Of a stretch of 64,000 bases of DNA, positions 34,430 through 43,473 are shown piece after piece (the stretch's first letter is position 1; every line of letters begins with the position of its first letter). The position numbers and the translations under genes were made by a program. The notes beneath the pieces were generated by a model. That model was given only the letters and a program-made list of their open reading frames with translations, did no database searches and was not told the DNA's origin. The stretch comes from Lysinibacillus fusiformis. GTDB taxonomy: Bacteria; Bacillota; Bacilli; Bacillales_A; Planococcaceae. The stretch lies in assembly GCF_003049525.1 (NCBI RefSeq), contig NZ_PYWL01000002.1, forward strand, positions 310,001 through 374,000, read 5' to 3'.

Positions 34430-35329
34430 TTAATGAATTACTTTTTCTGGTGCATCTTTTTTAATAAAGCGCAATACATGGAAATGCTCTAATTGAGCAA
34501 ATAAATTACCAATCAAAATAAAGCTACCACCAATAACGAGTTTCACTGTCAATCCTTCACCGATGAACATCATCGCAAACATTGCTGCAAATATAGGTTC
34601 TAGGGAAAAAATTAGACCTGTATGTGTAGCAGAAGTATACTGTTGTGCAACAGTTTGACCAACGAAGCAAAACGCACTACAAATGATTCCAAGACCTAAA
34701 ATAGCAATCCAGGATGTCGTATTATTTGGTAACGTCGGTGTTTCCAATAATAATGTTAGGATTAGCGCATAAATGCCAGCGAAGCCTAATTGGTAAATGC
34801 CGTATGAAATAGATTCCACATTCCGTGTAAATGAACTGTTTAAAAGTAAATAAATAGAATAGCATAGAGCAGCGATTGCTACTAACAAATCTCCTTTATG
34901 GAAGGAGAATGAACCTTGCGCCGTTAATACTGTTATACCAATCATCGTACAAATAATTGCAAAGCTGACGGCTCTGGAAGGTAATTTTTTATCAATAAAG
35001 CTACTGAAAATCGGCACTAATACAACCGTTAGACTTAAAATAAAGCCTGCATTTGAAACTGACGTGGACTGTAAGCCAAATAAGCTTAATGCGAACACAA
35101 TGAATAATAAAAATCCTTGGATAGCTGCATATTTTAAAGTCTTACCATTTACCTTAATCATCCGTTTATAAAAAATAAGCCCTGCTACTAAAAATGCGAT
35201 GATACAACGCAATGCCACCACATTATAAACAGCCAATGTTTCAAGCCCCATGACCATAAAGGTATAAGATAGTCCCCAAAACATTGTGACAATAACCATC
35301 AATACATTTGCTTTTCCTTGGATACTCAT
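34430..35329 (-). CDS. EamA/DMT-family transporter
   Basis: A 299-residue protein with ten predicted transmembrane helices in two homologous EamA halves (first half starts NVLMVIVTMFWGLSYTFMVM, second around LLVAIAALCYSIYLLLNSSF). SLEPIFAAMFAMMFIGE near the C-terminus is the typical EamA closing motif. Such proteins export amino acids or other metabolites. The ATG at 35329 follows AGGTG by 6 bp. It is divergent from a LysR gene 134 bp away, the probable regulator. Confidence 0.9.
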   Translation of the reverse strand: MSIQGKANVLMVIVTMFWGLSYTFMVMGLETLAVYNVVALRCIIAFLVAGLIFYKRMIKVNGKTLKYAAIQGFLLFIVFALSLFGLQSTSVSNAGFILSLTVVLVPIFSSFIDKKLPSRAVSFAIICTMIGITVLTAQGSFSFHKGDLLVAIAALCYSIYLLLNSSFTRNVESISYGIYQLGFAGIYALILTLLLETPTLPNNTTSWIAILGLGIICSAFCFVGQTVAQQYTSATHTGLIFSLEPIFAAMFAMMFIGEGLTVKLVIGGSFILIGNLFAQLEHFHVLRFIKKDAPEKVIH

Positions 35330-35463
35330 TATGTTCACCTACCATCTGTGTACTAAAACAGTTTTTATACTAAAAATTACTATATATCTTGTGTTGAGAT
35401 TAGTAAAACGAATGTTTATAATGATTAGGATTAAAAAAATTCATGTATGTAGAGGTATTGCTG

Positions 35464-36342
35464 ATGAGCTTAGTGAAATATGAGATTTTAACAAAGGTAG
35501 CAGAGGTAGCAAGCTTTACAAAAGCAGCAGATGCACTCGGACTAACTCAGTCTGCTGTCAGTCACGCCGTGTCAAGTTTAGAAAAAGATTTTGGATTTGC
35601 GCTCATACATCGAAGTAGAGTGGGTGTCACACTGACAAGTGAGGGGCAAACCATGCTAAGGGCGATGCGTCAGGTTTTAGACGCACAGGAATTATTGCAA
35701 CAAGAGGCAGCACATATTCATGGAGTAACAAGAGGAAACGTGCGTATTGGCGTTATTTCAAGTATATCTTCCAATTGGATGCCAGAAATTATTAGGATTA
35801 TGGATAATCAGTTTCCTGGAATACAGGTGGAATTACGCGAGGGTGATTATTATGAAATTGAACAATGGCTACTCAGTGGGGAAATAGAGGCTGGTTTTTT
35901 AAATGGTCAAAAATCTGAGCAATATCAGTATACGGAATTACAGCAGGACCCTTTATTATGTATCGTTTCAGATCAAAGTCCACTATTTAATAAGTCTGAG
36001 ATCGATATTGTTGATTTGGAAGATATGCCTTTTATTATGACTTCCTATAAAGGGACCAATGATGTCAAAGTTTTGTTGGAACAATATCATGTGAAGCCCA
36101 ATATTCGCTTTGAGCTTTCAGAGGAGGTCGGCATTGTTTCCATGATTTCTCATCAACTTGGGATTAGTATTTTACCCCAATTGGTCATTCAGACTTTGCC
36201 GCCTACCTTAAGAGCGATTCCTCTGAAGCAAGGTGCCTACCGTACGATTGGGATTGCGATGAAGCATAATGCATCACCTGTAACGAAGAAATTTGCGGAA
36301 ATTTTAAGTGCATGGTTAATGGAACAAAAAAATGCACTATGA
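35464..36342 (+). CDS. LysR-family regulator, likely of the divergent DMT gene
   Basis: 292 residues. HTH at about 1-60 (VASFTKAADALGLTQSAVSH is the recognition region), then a two-lobed effector domain from about 88 (GNVRIGVISSISSNWMPEII). ATG at 35464 with GAGGT 9 bp upstream is preferred over an in-frame ATG seven codons earlier. The head-to-head layout with the EamA gene and the AT-rich 134-bp gap suggest it controls that exporter and itself. The ligand is unknown. Confidence 0.9.
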   Translation: MSLVKYEILTKVAEVASFTKAADALGLTQSAVSHAVSSLEKDFGFALIHRSRVGVTLTSEGQTMLRAMRQVLDAQELLQQEAAHIHGVTRGNVRIGVISSISSNWMPEIIRIMDNQFPGIQVELREGDYYEIEQWLLSGEIEAGFLNGQKSEQYQYTELQQDPLLCIVSDQSPLFNKSEIDIVDLEDMPFIMTSYKGTNDVKVLLEQYHVKPNIRFELSEEVGIVSMISHQLGISILPQLVIQTLPPTLRAIPLKQGAYRTIGIAMKHNASPVTKKFAEILSAWLMEQKNAL

Positions 36343-36416
36343 TGGAATCTATTGAAGCCTATCCTTGCATTACGGTAAAATAGTAGGTGTATATATTTTA
36401 GAAAATAGGTGAGTGG

Positions 36417-37091
36417 ATGGGGACATTACAAGGTAAAACCGTACTCATTACAAGTGGGGGAACACTTGAAAAATGGGATCGTGTACGAGGGCATACGAAT
36501 TTATCAAAAGGGACAATGGGCTGTTATTTAGCGGAGGCGGCACTCGCTGCTGGTGCTAATGTAGTATATATGCATGGTTATTTTGCACAGCTTCCAGTGA
36601 ATCACGATCAAATGAAATTGATTAGATTTGAAGGTATTGAGGATTTAGGAGAAAAGGTTCGTTATGCTGTCCAACAAGAGCATGTAGATATCGTTATTAT
36701 GGCTGCGGCTGGCTCCGATTGGGTCATCGATAAAGTATATGATCAATCAGGCAATTTGATGGAGGAAGCGGGGAAAATGCCTTCCGATGAGCCACCTATT
36801 ATTCATTTTAAAAAGGCGCCAAAAGTCTTAGGGCAAATTAAAGGCTGGCAACCGAATGTGACGCTAGTAGGGTTTAAGCTAGAAGCGACCGATGACGAGG
36901 AGTTTTTATTAGCACGTGCACGACTGCGAATGGAAACAGCTCATGCTCAATTGATGGTAGCCAATAGCTCTCAATCTTTATATGGCGGGGACGAGCCCCA
37001 TTGGATTGTACCTGCTGATGGACTGCCTATGAAAGTAATGGGCAAGCAAAAAACAGCCGAAGCTTTAATGATATATTTACAACTTCAATAA
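36417..37091 (+). CDS. Stand-alone CoaB-like phosphopantothenoylcysteine synthetase-fold protein
   Basis: 224 residues. GKTVLITSGGTLEKWDRVR is the nucleotide-binding start of the CoaB domain (TSGGT), VIMAAAGSDWVIDKV corresponds to the AAVSD-type loop, and KAPKVLGQIKGWQPNVTLVGFKLE matches the C-terminal CoaB signature (split here as KAPKVLGQI and TLVGFKLE). The fused decarboxylase (CoaC/Dfp) half is missing. It could be a separate CoaB as in streptococci, or a paralogue with another substrate, since most Bacillus relatives carry a fused CoaBC elsewhere. It is monocistronic with a strong terminator. Confidence 0.78.
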   Translation: MGTLQGKTVLITSGGTLEKWDRVRGHTNLSKGTMGCYLAEAALAAGANVVYMHGYFAQLPVNHDQMKLIRFEGIEDLGEKVRYAVQQEHVDIVIMAAAGSDWVIDKVYDQSGNLMEEAGKMPSDEPPIIHFKKAPKVLGQIKGWQPNVTLVGFKLEATDDEEFLLARARLRMETAHAQLMVANSSQSLYGGDEPHWIVPADGLPMKVMGKQKTAEALMIYLQLQ

Positions 37092-37096
37092 ATATG

Positions 37097-37132
37097 AACT
37101 GTGTAGAGAAATATTTCTACACAGTTTTTTCT
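37097..37132 (+). terminator. Terminator after CoaB-like gene
   Basis: AACTGTGTAGA and TCTACACAGTT form an 11-bp stem, followed by TTTTC. Confidence 0.9.
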
Positions 37133-37159
37133 TGTCTAAAAGAGGAGTATCATTTAATA

Positions 37160-37179
37160 TTTACTTAACGGTCGGTAAA
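37160..37179 (+). promoter_or_regulatory. Possible TetR operator
   Basis: TTTAC-TTAACGGTCG-GTAAA has 5-bp perfect outer arms and a partly symmetric centre. It lies directly upstream of the ribosome binding site of the TetR gene. Confidence 0.4.
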
Positions 37180-37193
37180 AAAGGAGAATGATG

Positions 37194-37796
37194 ATGGGGA
37201 ATAAGGAACAAACTTTTCAAAAGATTATAGAAGTTGCTTATGTGATGTTTGCAGAAAAAGGGTTTGAAAAAACAAGCTTAGCCATGATTGCTGCAGAGGT
37301 CGGTATATCAAAACCAGCCATTTATTATTATTTTCAATCAAAGGATCAATTAATCACTTACTTATTTGATGAACTGTATAAAGTAATTCAACAGGATGTC
37401 GCTGTGGATTATAAAGAGCTTTCTCGCGTTAATTTCAAAGAGGAATTACTAGAGCTGGGCTATAAGTCTATTGAGGCGCAGGGCAAGGATCCTTATTTTA
37501 ATAAAATATTTAACCAATATGTACTATTAGCAGCTCGCGATGAAAGCTATAAGAAACAATTAGTAGAGCTAGAAACCAGCTTTTTAACAAGCTTTGTGGA
37601 AGTCCTACAATATGGCGTGGAGTTAGGGGTTCTAGAGGATACTCCCACTATAGAAGCAAAGGCACAGATGCTAGCCTTGGTCTATGATAATATCGGTAAT
37701 TTCATGTTAACAGGTAACCAATTGGACTACAGAGCTATTTGGAAGGAGGCTGTGCATAGTGTTATCCAAGGAGGCGAAGATGGTAATAAGAGATGA
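37194..37796 (+). CDS. TetR-family transcriptional regulator
   Basis: A 200-residue repressor. The N-terminal HTH spans about 8-55: VMFAEKGFEKTSLAMIAAEV and GISKPAIYYYFQSKDQLITY. The C-terminal ligand domain is unassigned. Three consecutive ATG codons follow AAGGAG; the last (37194) has the best spacing. The 3' end overlaps the DUF418 gene by 17 bp, so they are co-transcribed and probably translationally coupled. A partly palindromic sequence before the start suggests autoregulation. Confidence 0.9.
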   Translation: MGNKEQTFQKIIEVAYVMFAEKGFEKTSLAMIAAEVGISKPAIYYYFQSKDQLITYLFDELYKVIQQDVAVDYKELSRVNFKEELLELGYKSIEAQGKDPYFNKIFNQYVLLAARDESYKKQLVELETSFLTSFVEVLQYGVELGVLEDTPTIEAKAQMLALVYDNIGNFMLTGNQLDYRAIWKEAVHSVIQGGEDGNKR

Positions 37797-38874
37797 TAAT
37801 CGGCGCATTGAAGGTCTTGATTTTGCAAGAGCTCTCGCCATGTTTGGTATGTTCATTGTCAATTTTGGAGTCATAACGGGTTCTACAACGAATGGTTCAA
37901 CATGGTTGATGGCCTTACAAAATCTATTTGAGGGGCGTGCCTCGGCCGTATTTGTCATGCTAGCAGGAATAGGAACAGCTTTAATGACTCGTCAGGCTAG
38001 AGAGACTAAGGACCCAATACTTCTTCGTAAGAATCGACTTACTTTGTGGAAGAGGTCGTTTTTGTTATTCGTGATAGGAATAGTCCTATATGCAGTAGGC
38101 TGGACAGGAGATATCTTACATTATTATGGCGTGTATATGTTTGTTGCCGCATGTTTGATTGCCCAATCCAAGAAAATGATGATGTTCATAATCGGTGTCA
38201 TCCTCATCCTTTCACAATGGCTCCAAATTCAATTTAATTACTTCGCTGGGTGGCATCCAACATATGTATTACTAGAGTATCTTGATTTTTGGACACCGGC
38301 AGGATTTATAAGAAATTTGATGTTTAATGGCTATCATCCACTATTTCCCTGGATTTGTTTCTTTCTAACTGGCATGGTAATCGGCACATTAGATTTAACT
38401 AATCGTTCATTACGAAAAATCTTATTGGTGATGGGCTTATTGCTAGTCATAATGACGGAGACTTTTTCAACGATATTTATTAAGATGACAACGATCCATT
38501 TATTAGATGTAGAGAGTGCATTGTATTTATTTGATACGGGACCGATTCCACCGAATATGATGTATGTTCTATCTAACTCAGCGTCGGCAATTGTCCTTAT
38601 CGTGGGCTCCATCTATCTTGTTGAGACATGTAAAAATAAAGTAATTGAAGCTTTGATCTTTACGGGACAATTGTCTTTAACGCATTATGTCGGCCATGTT
38701 TTTATTGGGATTGGAATATTAATTGTTTGCCAAAAGTTGGAGAATCAGACGCTTACCTTTTCCATGCTATATGCCTGCTGTTACTTTGTAGGATGTGTGC
38801 TTGTTTCTGTCTGGTGGAGAGCTAAACATCGTCGAGGTCCCCTTGAATTCTTGATGAGGAAATGGAGTTCGTAA
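37780..38874 (+). CDS. DUF418-family membrane protein
   Basis: A 364-residue protein with about nine to ten transmembrane segments. The N-terminal RRIEGLDFARALAMFGMFIV is the conserved DUF418/acyltransferase-like start, and the C-terminal GQLSLTHYVGHVFIGIGI and WRAKHRRGPLEFLMRKW are the DUF418 signature. This family resembles membrane acyltransferases, but no substrate is established. The ATG at 37780 follows GGAGG by 5 bp, inside the tetR gene. TetR control is likely. Confidence 0.87.
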   Translation: MVIRDDNRRIEGLDFARALAMFGMFIVNFGVITGSTTNGSTWLMALQNLFEGRASAVFVMLAGIGTALMTRQARETKDPILLRKNRLTLWKRSFLLFVIGIVLYAVGWTGDILHYYGVYMFVAACLIAQSKKMMMFIIGVILILSQWLQIQFNYFAGWHPTYVLLEYLDFWTPAGFIRNLMFNGYHPLFPWICFFLTGMVIGTLDLTNRSLRKILLVMGLLLVIMTETFSTIFIKMTTIHLLDVESALYLFDTGPIPPNMMYVLSNSASAIVLIVGSIYLVETCKNKVIEALIFTGQLSLTHYVGHVFIGIGILIVCQKLENQTLTFSMLYACCYFVGCVLVSVWWRAKHRRGPLEFLMRKWSS

Positions 38875-38995
38875 TAAATTAATGGATTGCCATCTATTTC
38901 TCGTTGATTAGGCATAAAATACTTTAGATATAGATAGTTTTCTAATCTAAAATAATCATTACAAAGTATTCAGCTAGGTTTTCTAATATTTTATA

Positions 38996-39024
38996 TTGAC
39001 AATCTTATTACAGAATTATAGAAT
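38996..39024 (+). promoter_or_regulatory. Promoter of the S-box transcript
   Basis: TTGACA (38996-39001), 17-bp spacer, TAGAAT (39019-39024). This places the transcript start about 15-20 nt before the riboswitch aptamer. Confidence 0.8.
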
Positions 39025-39046
39025 TATTTTCAAGAAACGCAGTACT

Positions 39047-39176
39047 CTTATCAAGATAGGTGGAGGGACTTGGCCCAATGAAGCCTCGGCAACCGAAACA
39101 TAGGTGCTACTTCCAACCGATGTATCTGAGAGATAGGAGGGGCTATCAATCAGTTTGATGCATTGGCCTCTTTTGT
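39047..39176 (+). promoter_or_regulatory. S-box (SAM-I) riboswitch with terminator platform
   Basis: The conserved core is present in order: CTTATC, AAGATAGGTGGAGGGACT, GGCCC, ATGAAGCC, CGGCAACC, AGGTGCTACTTCC, and GATAGG closing P1 with CTTATC. The aptamer covers about 39047-39137. The expression platform is AGGGGCTA (39138-39145) pairing with TGGCCTCT (39164-39171), followed by TTTT, so SAM binding should give premature termination. It controls the small YezD-like gene downstream. Confidence 0.95.
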
Positions 39177-39208
39177 ACAACAAGGATGAAAAAGAAGGGG
39201 TGTATCGT

Positions 39209-39364
39209 ATGGCTCAGTCGGCAAAGGTAGAAGATAAGAAATTAGAGGCTATTGCAAAGGCCATTCAAAATCTTGAATTTGGTGAAGTGCATATTACGAT
39301 TCAGGATGGTGTAATTGTTCAAATTAATAGGCTTGAAAAGCAGAGATTTCCTCAGAAGAAATAA
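39209..39364 (+). CDS. YezD-like DUF2292 small protein under SAM control
   Basis: A 51-residue protein: a charged N-terminal helix (SAKVEDKKLEAIAKAIQNL) followed by EFGEVHITIQDGVIVQINR, the DUF2292 core, and a basic tail. The B. subtilis relative YezD belongs, as I recall, to the sulfur-related CymR regulon; its molecular role is unknown. ATG at 39209 follows AAGAAGGGG. It is the only gene between the S-box leader and the next terminator, so SAM levels appear to control this one protein: high when methionine/SAM is scarce. Confidence 0.85.
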   Translation: MAQSAKVEDKKLEAIAKAIQNLEFGEVHITIQDGVIVQINRLEKQRFPQKK

Positions 39365-39390
39365 AGGATCATTTCAGTTGAACGATGTGA

Positions 39391-39441
39391 AAAGGCCACC
39401 AATAAGCATGGTTTCCGTTGCTTACAAGTGGCCCTTTTTTT
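39391..39441. terminator. Bidirectional terminator YezD-like / flavin reductase
   Basis: GGCCAC and GTGGCC with an inner AAGCA/TGCTT helix, flanked by A and T runs. Confidence 0.88.
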
Positions 39442-39448
39442 ATGGCAA

Positions 39449-39934
39449 TTAGCTATAGAAGCTTTTTGGAATCTGACCGATATGACGGCGATGATAGAGA
39501 AGGGGCTCCTTTTGAGAGTTTGTAATATCTAGCACCTGGCCAATAAAAATAGTATGATCACCTGCATCTATTTGCTGAAAGGATTTACATTGTAAAATAG
39601 CTGCTGTATCATGTAAAATCGGTAGTCCTAAAGAAGAAGTAGACCATTTTGCTTGAGCAAAGCGATCTGGGACTTTACTTGCAAATAATGTACATAATTG
39701 CTCTTGATCACTTGCTAAAATATTGACAGCGAATTTTTCCGCACTCATAAAGTAAGGATGGAGCTGAGATTTTTTATCAAGTGACCATAAAATAAGTAGT
39801 GGATCAATAGAAACAGATGCAAAAGAATTGACGGTTAAGCCAATTGGATTCGTTTCATGACAAGCTGTAACAACTGTTACACCTGTAGGATAGTTACCTA
39901 ATGCCAATTTAAAAGCAGCAACATGATCTGTCAT
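39449..39934 (-). CDS. Flavin reductase-like FMN-binding protein
   Basis: A 161-residue split-barrel flavoprotein. NYPTGVTVVTACHETNPIGL and TVNSFASVSIDPLLILWSLD form the conserved FMN-binding region, and GDHTIFIGQVLDI is the family C-terminal motif. It supplies reduced flavin to a partner monooxygenase or acts as an oxidoreductase; no monooxygenase gene is adjacent. GAGGTGA lies before the ATG. It is monocistronic. Confidence 0.9.
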   Translation of the reverse strand: MTDHVAAFKLALGNYPTGVTVVTACHETNPIGLTVNSFASVSIDPLLILWSLDKKSQLHPYFMSAEKFAVNILASDQEQLCTLFASKVPDRFAQAKWSTSSLGLPILHDTAAILQCKSFQQIDAGDHTIFIGQVLDITNSQKEPLLYHRRHIGQIPKSFYS

Positions 39935-40091
39935 TCAAATCACCTCTTTATAGTTAGTAATAAATTAGTTAACGGAGTTAGTAGGTAAATTGCACTTTTT
40001 TCATACCATATAGTAACTCCTTTTCTTAAGTAAATATTAAATCAATTACACATCCAGGTAAAGCTAATGGGGGAAAGAAAGGGGAATTGCC

Positions 40092-40877
40092 ATGACTTTA
40101 TATTTTGATCATCTGGTACATCAAGTAGAATCACCGGAAAATATAAAGGTTTTCTTCAATAAACGAAATGTCCATACAGTGAACGGTGGTCAACACACGA
40201 TGTGGGGGACTTACAATACGCTAAGTTATTTTGGCTTAAGCTATATTGAACAAATCGCTATTTATGATCGTGATTTATTTGAGCAAGCGGCCCTGTACCC
40301 ATATTCCCTACATTATACGTTTAAACGTGATCGTGAGCGCCAAGGATTTTCACGAATTGCCTTGCGCACCAAAAATATTGAAGACGATGGTCAACGATTG
40401 CGTGCATTGGGCTATGAAGTATATGGTCCCGATGCTTGTAGCCGCACAAGACCAGACGGCACGATAATCGAATGGAAGCTATTGCATTTTGGCAGACCTG
40501 GCCTTTCAGTGGATTTTCCTTTCTTAATTGAATGGGCAGATGGAGATGAGGAGCGTTTGGCTCAATTAAAGGCTAGTGGCGCGATTGATGAAAAACAAGC
40601 CATTACAATGGAATCCATTCAGTTTTTTGTCAAGGATGTGGAGGAGACGGTGCAGCTTTGGCAGAAGGTATTACAACTACCCGAGTTTGAGCAGCATGAG
40701 CAGTTTATGTCTCTACAGCTAGCGAATATGCGCTTGGATTTTTATGAGGAAGCCTCAGCATCTAGCATGACGCTCGGTCATTTAAAAGAAGGGCCAATCG
40801 GTGTAACATTAAAGGATCCACACCGAACAAAGGAAACATTAGTGTGTCCAGGTGCTTTTTATTGGATTAATAAATAA
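40092..40877 (+). CDS. VOC/glyoxalase-like domain protein
   Basis: A 261-residue protein. It starts YFDHLVHQVESPEN, then GGQHTMWGTYNTLSYFG, characteristic of the Glyoxalase_3 (glyoxalase-like) family, with a second beta-alpha-beta module from about residue 175 (ITMESIQFFVKDVEETVQLW). The metal-binding His at DHLVH and Glu residues are plausible, but the reaction is unknown. GAAAGGGGA precedes the ATG. It is monocistronic with a strong terminator. Confidence 0.85.
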   Translation: MTLYFDHLVHQVESPENIKVFFNKRNVHTVNGGQHTMWGTYNTLSYFGLSYIEQIAIYDRDLFEQAALYPYSLHYTFKRDRERQGFSRIALRTKNIEDDGQRLRALGYEVYGPDACSRTRPDGTIIEWKLLHFGRPGLSVDFPFLIEWADGDEERLAQLKASGAIDEKQAITMESIQFFVKDVEETVQLWQKVLQLPEFEQHEQFMSLQLANMRLDFYEEASASSMTLGHLKEGPIGVTLKDPHRTKETLVCPGAFYWINK

Positions 40878-40880
40878 ATT

Positions 40881-40913
40881 AAAAATCCACTTCAATCGTT
40901 GAAGTGGATTTTT
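40881..40913 (+). terminator. Terminator after VOC gene
   Basis: AAAAATCCACTTCAA and TTGAAGTGGATTTTT pair perfectly (15 bp) with a TCG loop. Confidence 0.93.
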
Positions 40914-40925
40914 ATGTGCAAACAT

Positions 40926-40967
40926 GCAAAAAGTGGATTGAGCCATTTTCAAATACTTCATCCACTT
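40926..40967 (-). terminator. Probable terminator of the cold-shock gene
   Basis: On the minus strand AAGTGGAT and ATCCACTT form an 8-bp stem with a long (21-nt) loop, followed by TTTGC. It is weaker than the other terminators. Confidence 0.5.
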
Positions 40968-40980
40968 ACTATATTCTAGC

Positions 40981-41181
40981 TTATAATTTTACAACATTTG
41001 ATGCTTGCGGGCCTCGATTGCCTTCCACAACATCAAATGAAACCTTTTGACCTTCTTCAAGTGTACGGAAGCCTTCCTCCTGGATGCCCGTAAAATGTAC
41101 AAATACATCTTCTCCATCATCACATTCAATAAAGCCATAACCCTTTTCATTATTGAACCACTTTACGATCCCATGTTGCAT
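40981..41181 (-). CDS. Cold-shock protein (CspA family)
   Basis: A 66-residue OB-fold nucleic-acid chaperone. It begins [19 protein letters not shown], with RNP1 (KGYGFIE) and RNP2 (VFVHF) intact, and ends [10 protein letters not shown]. It binds single-stranded RNA/DNA and melts secondary structure, commonly at low temperature. ATG at 41181 is fixed by GGAGG 9 bp upstream and by family length; the frame extends far upstream without a site. The roughly 200-bp gap upstream could hold a long 5' leader as in other csp genes. Confidence 0.95.
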   Translation of the reverse strand: MQHGIVKWFNNEKGYGFIECDDGEDVFVHFTGIQEEGFRTLEEGQKVSFDVVEGNRGPQASNVVKL

Positions 41182-41394
41182 AAGCATTCGCCTCCAATGC
41201 GCTTGAAAGTAAGATAAAGTTAAAGAAGTCGTGCTATCAATGAGAAAATGTGAAAAAAATGCATTTTCTCTTAGAACATACATGAATTGAACAAAAATGT
41301 CAATTGATTGTCGGAATGCTAGCATATCTGACTTTCTTTTTTTTCACAATTAAGACTATAATGGAAATGAACAACATAGAAAGTAGGATGCCAA

Positions 41395-43074
41395 ATGACA
41401 ACGAAAAATCAACCATTAACAGATTTAGAAATCGCGAGTCAAGCAGTGATCAAACCTATTACGGAAATTGCCAATGCTGCAGGTATTCCAGAGGATGCAC
41501 TTGAGCAGTATGGCCGCTACAAAGCGAAGATAGACCCATTAAAAATTACAGCTCAAGGTGAGGACGCAAAGGTTGTATTAGTGTCAGCTATTAGTCCAAC
41601 CCCAGCAGGTGAAGGGAAGTCGACTGTGACTGTAGGACTAGCTGATGCCCTTCATCAATTAAATAAGAAAGTGATGGTAGCTTTACGTGAACCATCTCTT
41701 GGTCCAGTAATGGGCGTAAAAGGTGGCGCAACAGGCGGAGGCTATGCACAGGTAGTACCAATGGAGGATATTAACTTACACTTCACTGGTGACCTTCACG
41801 CGATAACAACAGCCAATAATGCTTTATCCGCATTTATTGATAATCATATCCACCAAGGGAATGTCTTAAACATTGATCCACGACGTATTATTTGGAAACG
41901 TGTGATGGACTTGAATGATCGTTCATTACGGAAAGTGATTGTCGGATTAGGAGGGCCTGTTCAAGGCATGCCACGTGAAGACGGCTTTGATATTACGGTT
42001 GCCTCCGAAATTATGGCAGTGTTCTGTTTAGCAACAAGCATTGAGGATTTACGCGAGCGCATCGCTAGCATTGTAATTGGCTACACATTTGAGCGCGAGC
42101 CTGTTTTTGTGCGTGATTTACAGGTAGAGGGTGCCTTAACATTATTATTGAAGGATGCCTTTAAGCCAAACTTAGTACAAACATTAGAAGGGACACCAGC
42201 TATTATACATGGTGGTCCATTTGCTAATATTGCCCATGGCTGTAATTCCATTATGGCGACACAAACTGCTCGTAAGCTAGCTGATATTGTGGTGACAGAA
42301 GCGGGCTTCGGCTCTGATTTAGGTGCTGAAAAGTTCATGAACATTAAAGCTCGTAAAGCAGGCTTTAAGCCAAGTGCCGTTGTGATCGTAGCAACGATTC
42401 GTGCACTAAAAATGCATGGTGGTGTTCCAAAAACATCACTTGTCGGTGAAAATGTGGAAGCCCTGCTCCAAGGGATTGAAAATTTAGCTAAACACGTCGA
42501 CACGGTACGTACATTTGGTGTTGAACCGATTATTGCATTAAATCGTTTCATTACAGACACAGAGGCAGAGCTAGAGGCAGTTCTAAACTGGTGCCAAGAA
42601 AATCATGTACGTATTGCCCGAACAAATGTCTGGGAAGAGGGCGGTAAAGGTGGAGTAGCCTTAGCTGAACAAGTACTAGCTGTGTTGGAAGAAGAAAACA
42701 ACTTCTCACCATTATACGATGTAACAGAGTCCATTGAAGAAAAAGTGCGTACCATTGTACAAAAGGTATATGGTGGAAAAGATGTTCAATTCACAGACCA
42801 AGCTAAAAAACAAATGGCTCAAATTGAAAAATTTGGCTGGGATTCTCTACCGATTTGTATGGCGAAAACGCAATACTCTTTATCCGATCAGCCTAGCTTA
42901 CTTGGACGTCCAGAAGGCTTCACGGTCACAATTCGTGAGGTGATTCCAAAGCTTGGTGCTGGTTTCTTAGTTTGTCTGACAGGCGATATTATGACAATGC
43001 CAGGACTACCAAAAGCTCCTGCAGCTTTACGCATGAATGTCGATAATGACGGACATGCGGTAGGATTGTTCTAA
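41395..43074 (+). CDS. fhs: Formate-tetrahydrofolate ligase
   Basis: A 559-residue enzyme that makes 10-formyltetrahydrofolate from formate, ATP and THF for one-carbon metabolism. The P-loop is [34 protein letters not shown] is the family signature, and [17 protein letters not shown] the second conserved block. Length matches the family. The ATG follows AAGTAGGA. It is monocistronic between the cold-shock gene and the hydantoinase operon. Confidence 0.97.
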   Translation: MTTKNQPLTDLEIASQAVIKPITEIANAAGIPEDALEQYGRYKAKIDPLKITAQGEDAKVVLVSAISPTPAGEGKSTVTVGLADALHQLNKKVMVALREPSLGPVMGVKGGATGGGYAQVVPMEDINLHFTGDLHAITTANNALSAFIDNHIHQGNVLNIDPRRIIWKRVMDLNDRSLRKVIVGLGGPVQGMPREDGFDITVASEIMAVFCLATSIEDLRERIASIVIGYTFEREPVFVRDLQVEGALTLLLKDAFKPNLVQTLEGTPAIIHGGPFANIAHGCNSIMATQTARKLADIVVTEAGFGSDLGAEKFMNIKARKAGFKPSAVVIVATIRALKMHGGVPKTSLVGENVEALLQGIENLAKHVDTVRTFGVEPIIALNRFITDTEAELEAVLNWCQENHVRIARTNVWEEGGKGGVALAEQVLAVLEEENNFSPLYDVTESIEEKVRTIVQKVYGGKDVQFTDQAKKQMAQIEKFGWDSLPICMAKTQYSLSDQPSLLGRPEGFTVTIREVIPKLGAGFLVCLTGDIMTMPGLPKAPAALRMNVDNDGHAVGLF

Positions 43075-43084
43075 ATAAATGTTG

Positions 43085-43118
43085 AAAAGCTGCCCTTTAA
43101 CAGAGGTGCAGCTTTTTT
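43085..43118 (+). terminator. Terminator after fhs
   Basis: AAAAGCTGC and GCAGCTTTT form a 9-bp stem with a 14-nt loop and T run. Confidence 0.9.
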
Positions 43119-43260
43119 TATTTATTAGCTGATTTAAAAGCCTAGTCATTTTAACATATCCTTCCTCAAATGCCACTAAAAAGGATTCTGATATCTTCCT
43201 TCTATACTTGATAACCTGTCGAAACATTCATCATCGCCATTTTTTTTTAGAAAATTTACG

Positions 43261-43289
43261 ATTCTAGTTGAAAAACTAGGATTTTTTTT
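43261..43289 (+). terminator. Second, orphan terminator-like hairpin
   Basis: ATTCTAGTT-GAAA-AACTAGGAT is a 9-bp stem (one G-T pair) with a stable tetraloop, followed by seven T. No gene lies between it and the fhs terminator about 140 bp upstream, so it may be a backup or end a small RNA. Confidence 0.7.
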
Positions 43290-43429
43290 CATGCGATTAA
43301 AAACTCGAGGAGCTTCCTTATATAAATGTGTTTGGTATTTTTTATCAATAGTTCTCTGTTATTGGAAGGAAAAAGCGAATTTTTACAAAGAGAAGCAATT
43401 GTCAAATGAATTTTTATTTAAAAAATACA

Positions 43430-43458
43430 TTGAATTTTCTTTTTATTTTAAATATAAT
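43430..43458 (+). promoter_or_regulatory. Consensus promoter of the hydantoinase operon
   Basis: TTGAAT (43430-43435), 17-bp AT-rich spacer, TATAAT (43453-43458). The expected start site is near 43465. Confidence 0.8.
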
Positions 43459-43473
43459 TTACTTAATTCTAAT

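Noticed and set aside
42081..42560. 159-codon open frame on the minus strand inside fhs
   Set aside because: It is antisense to a strongly conserved gene, has no family motifs and no ribosome binding site.
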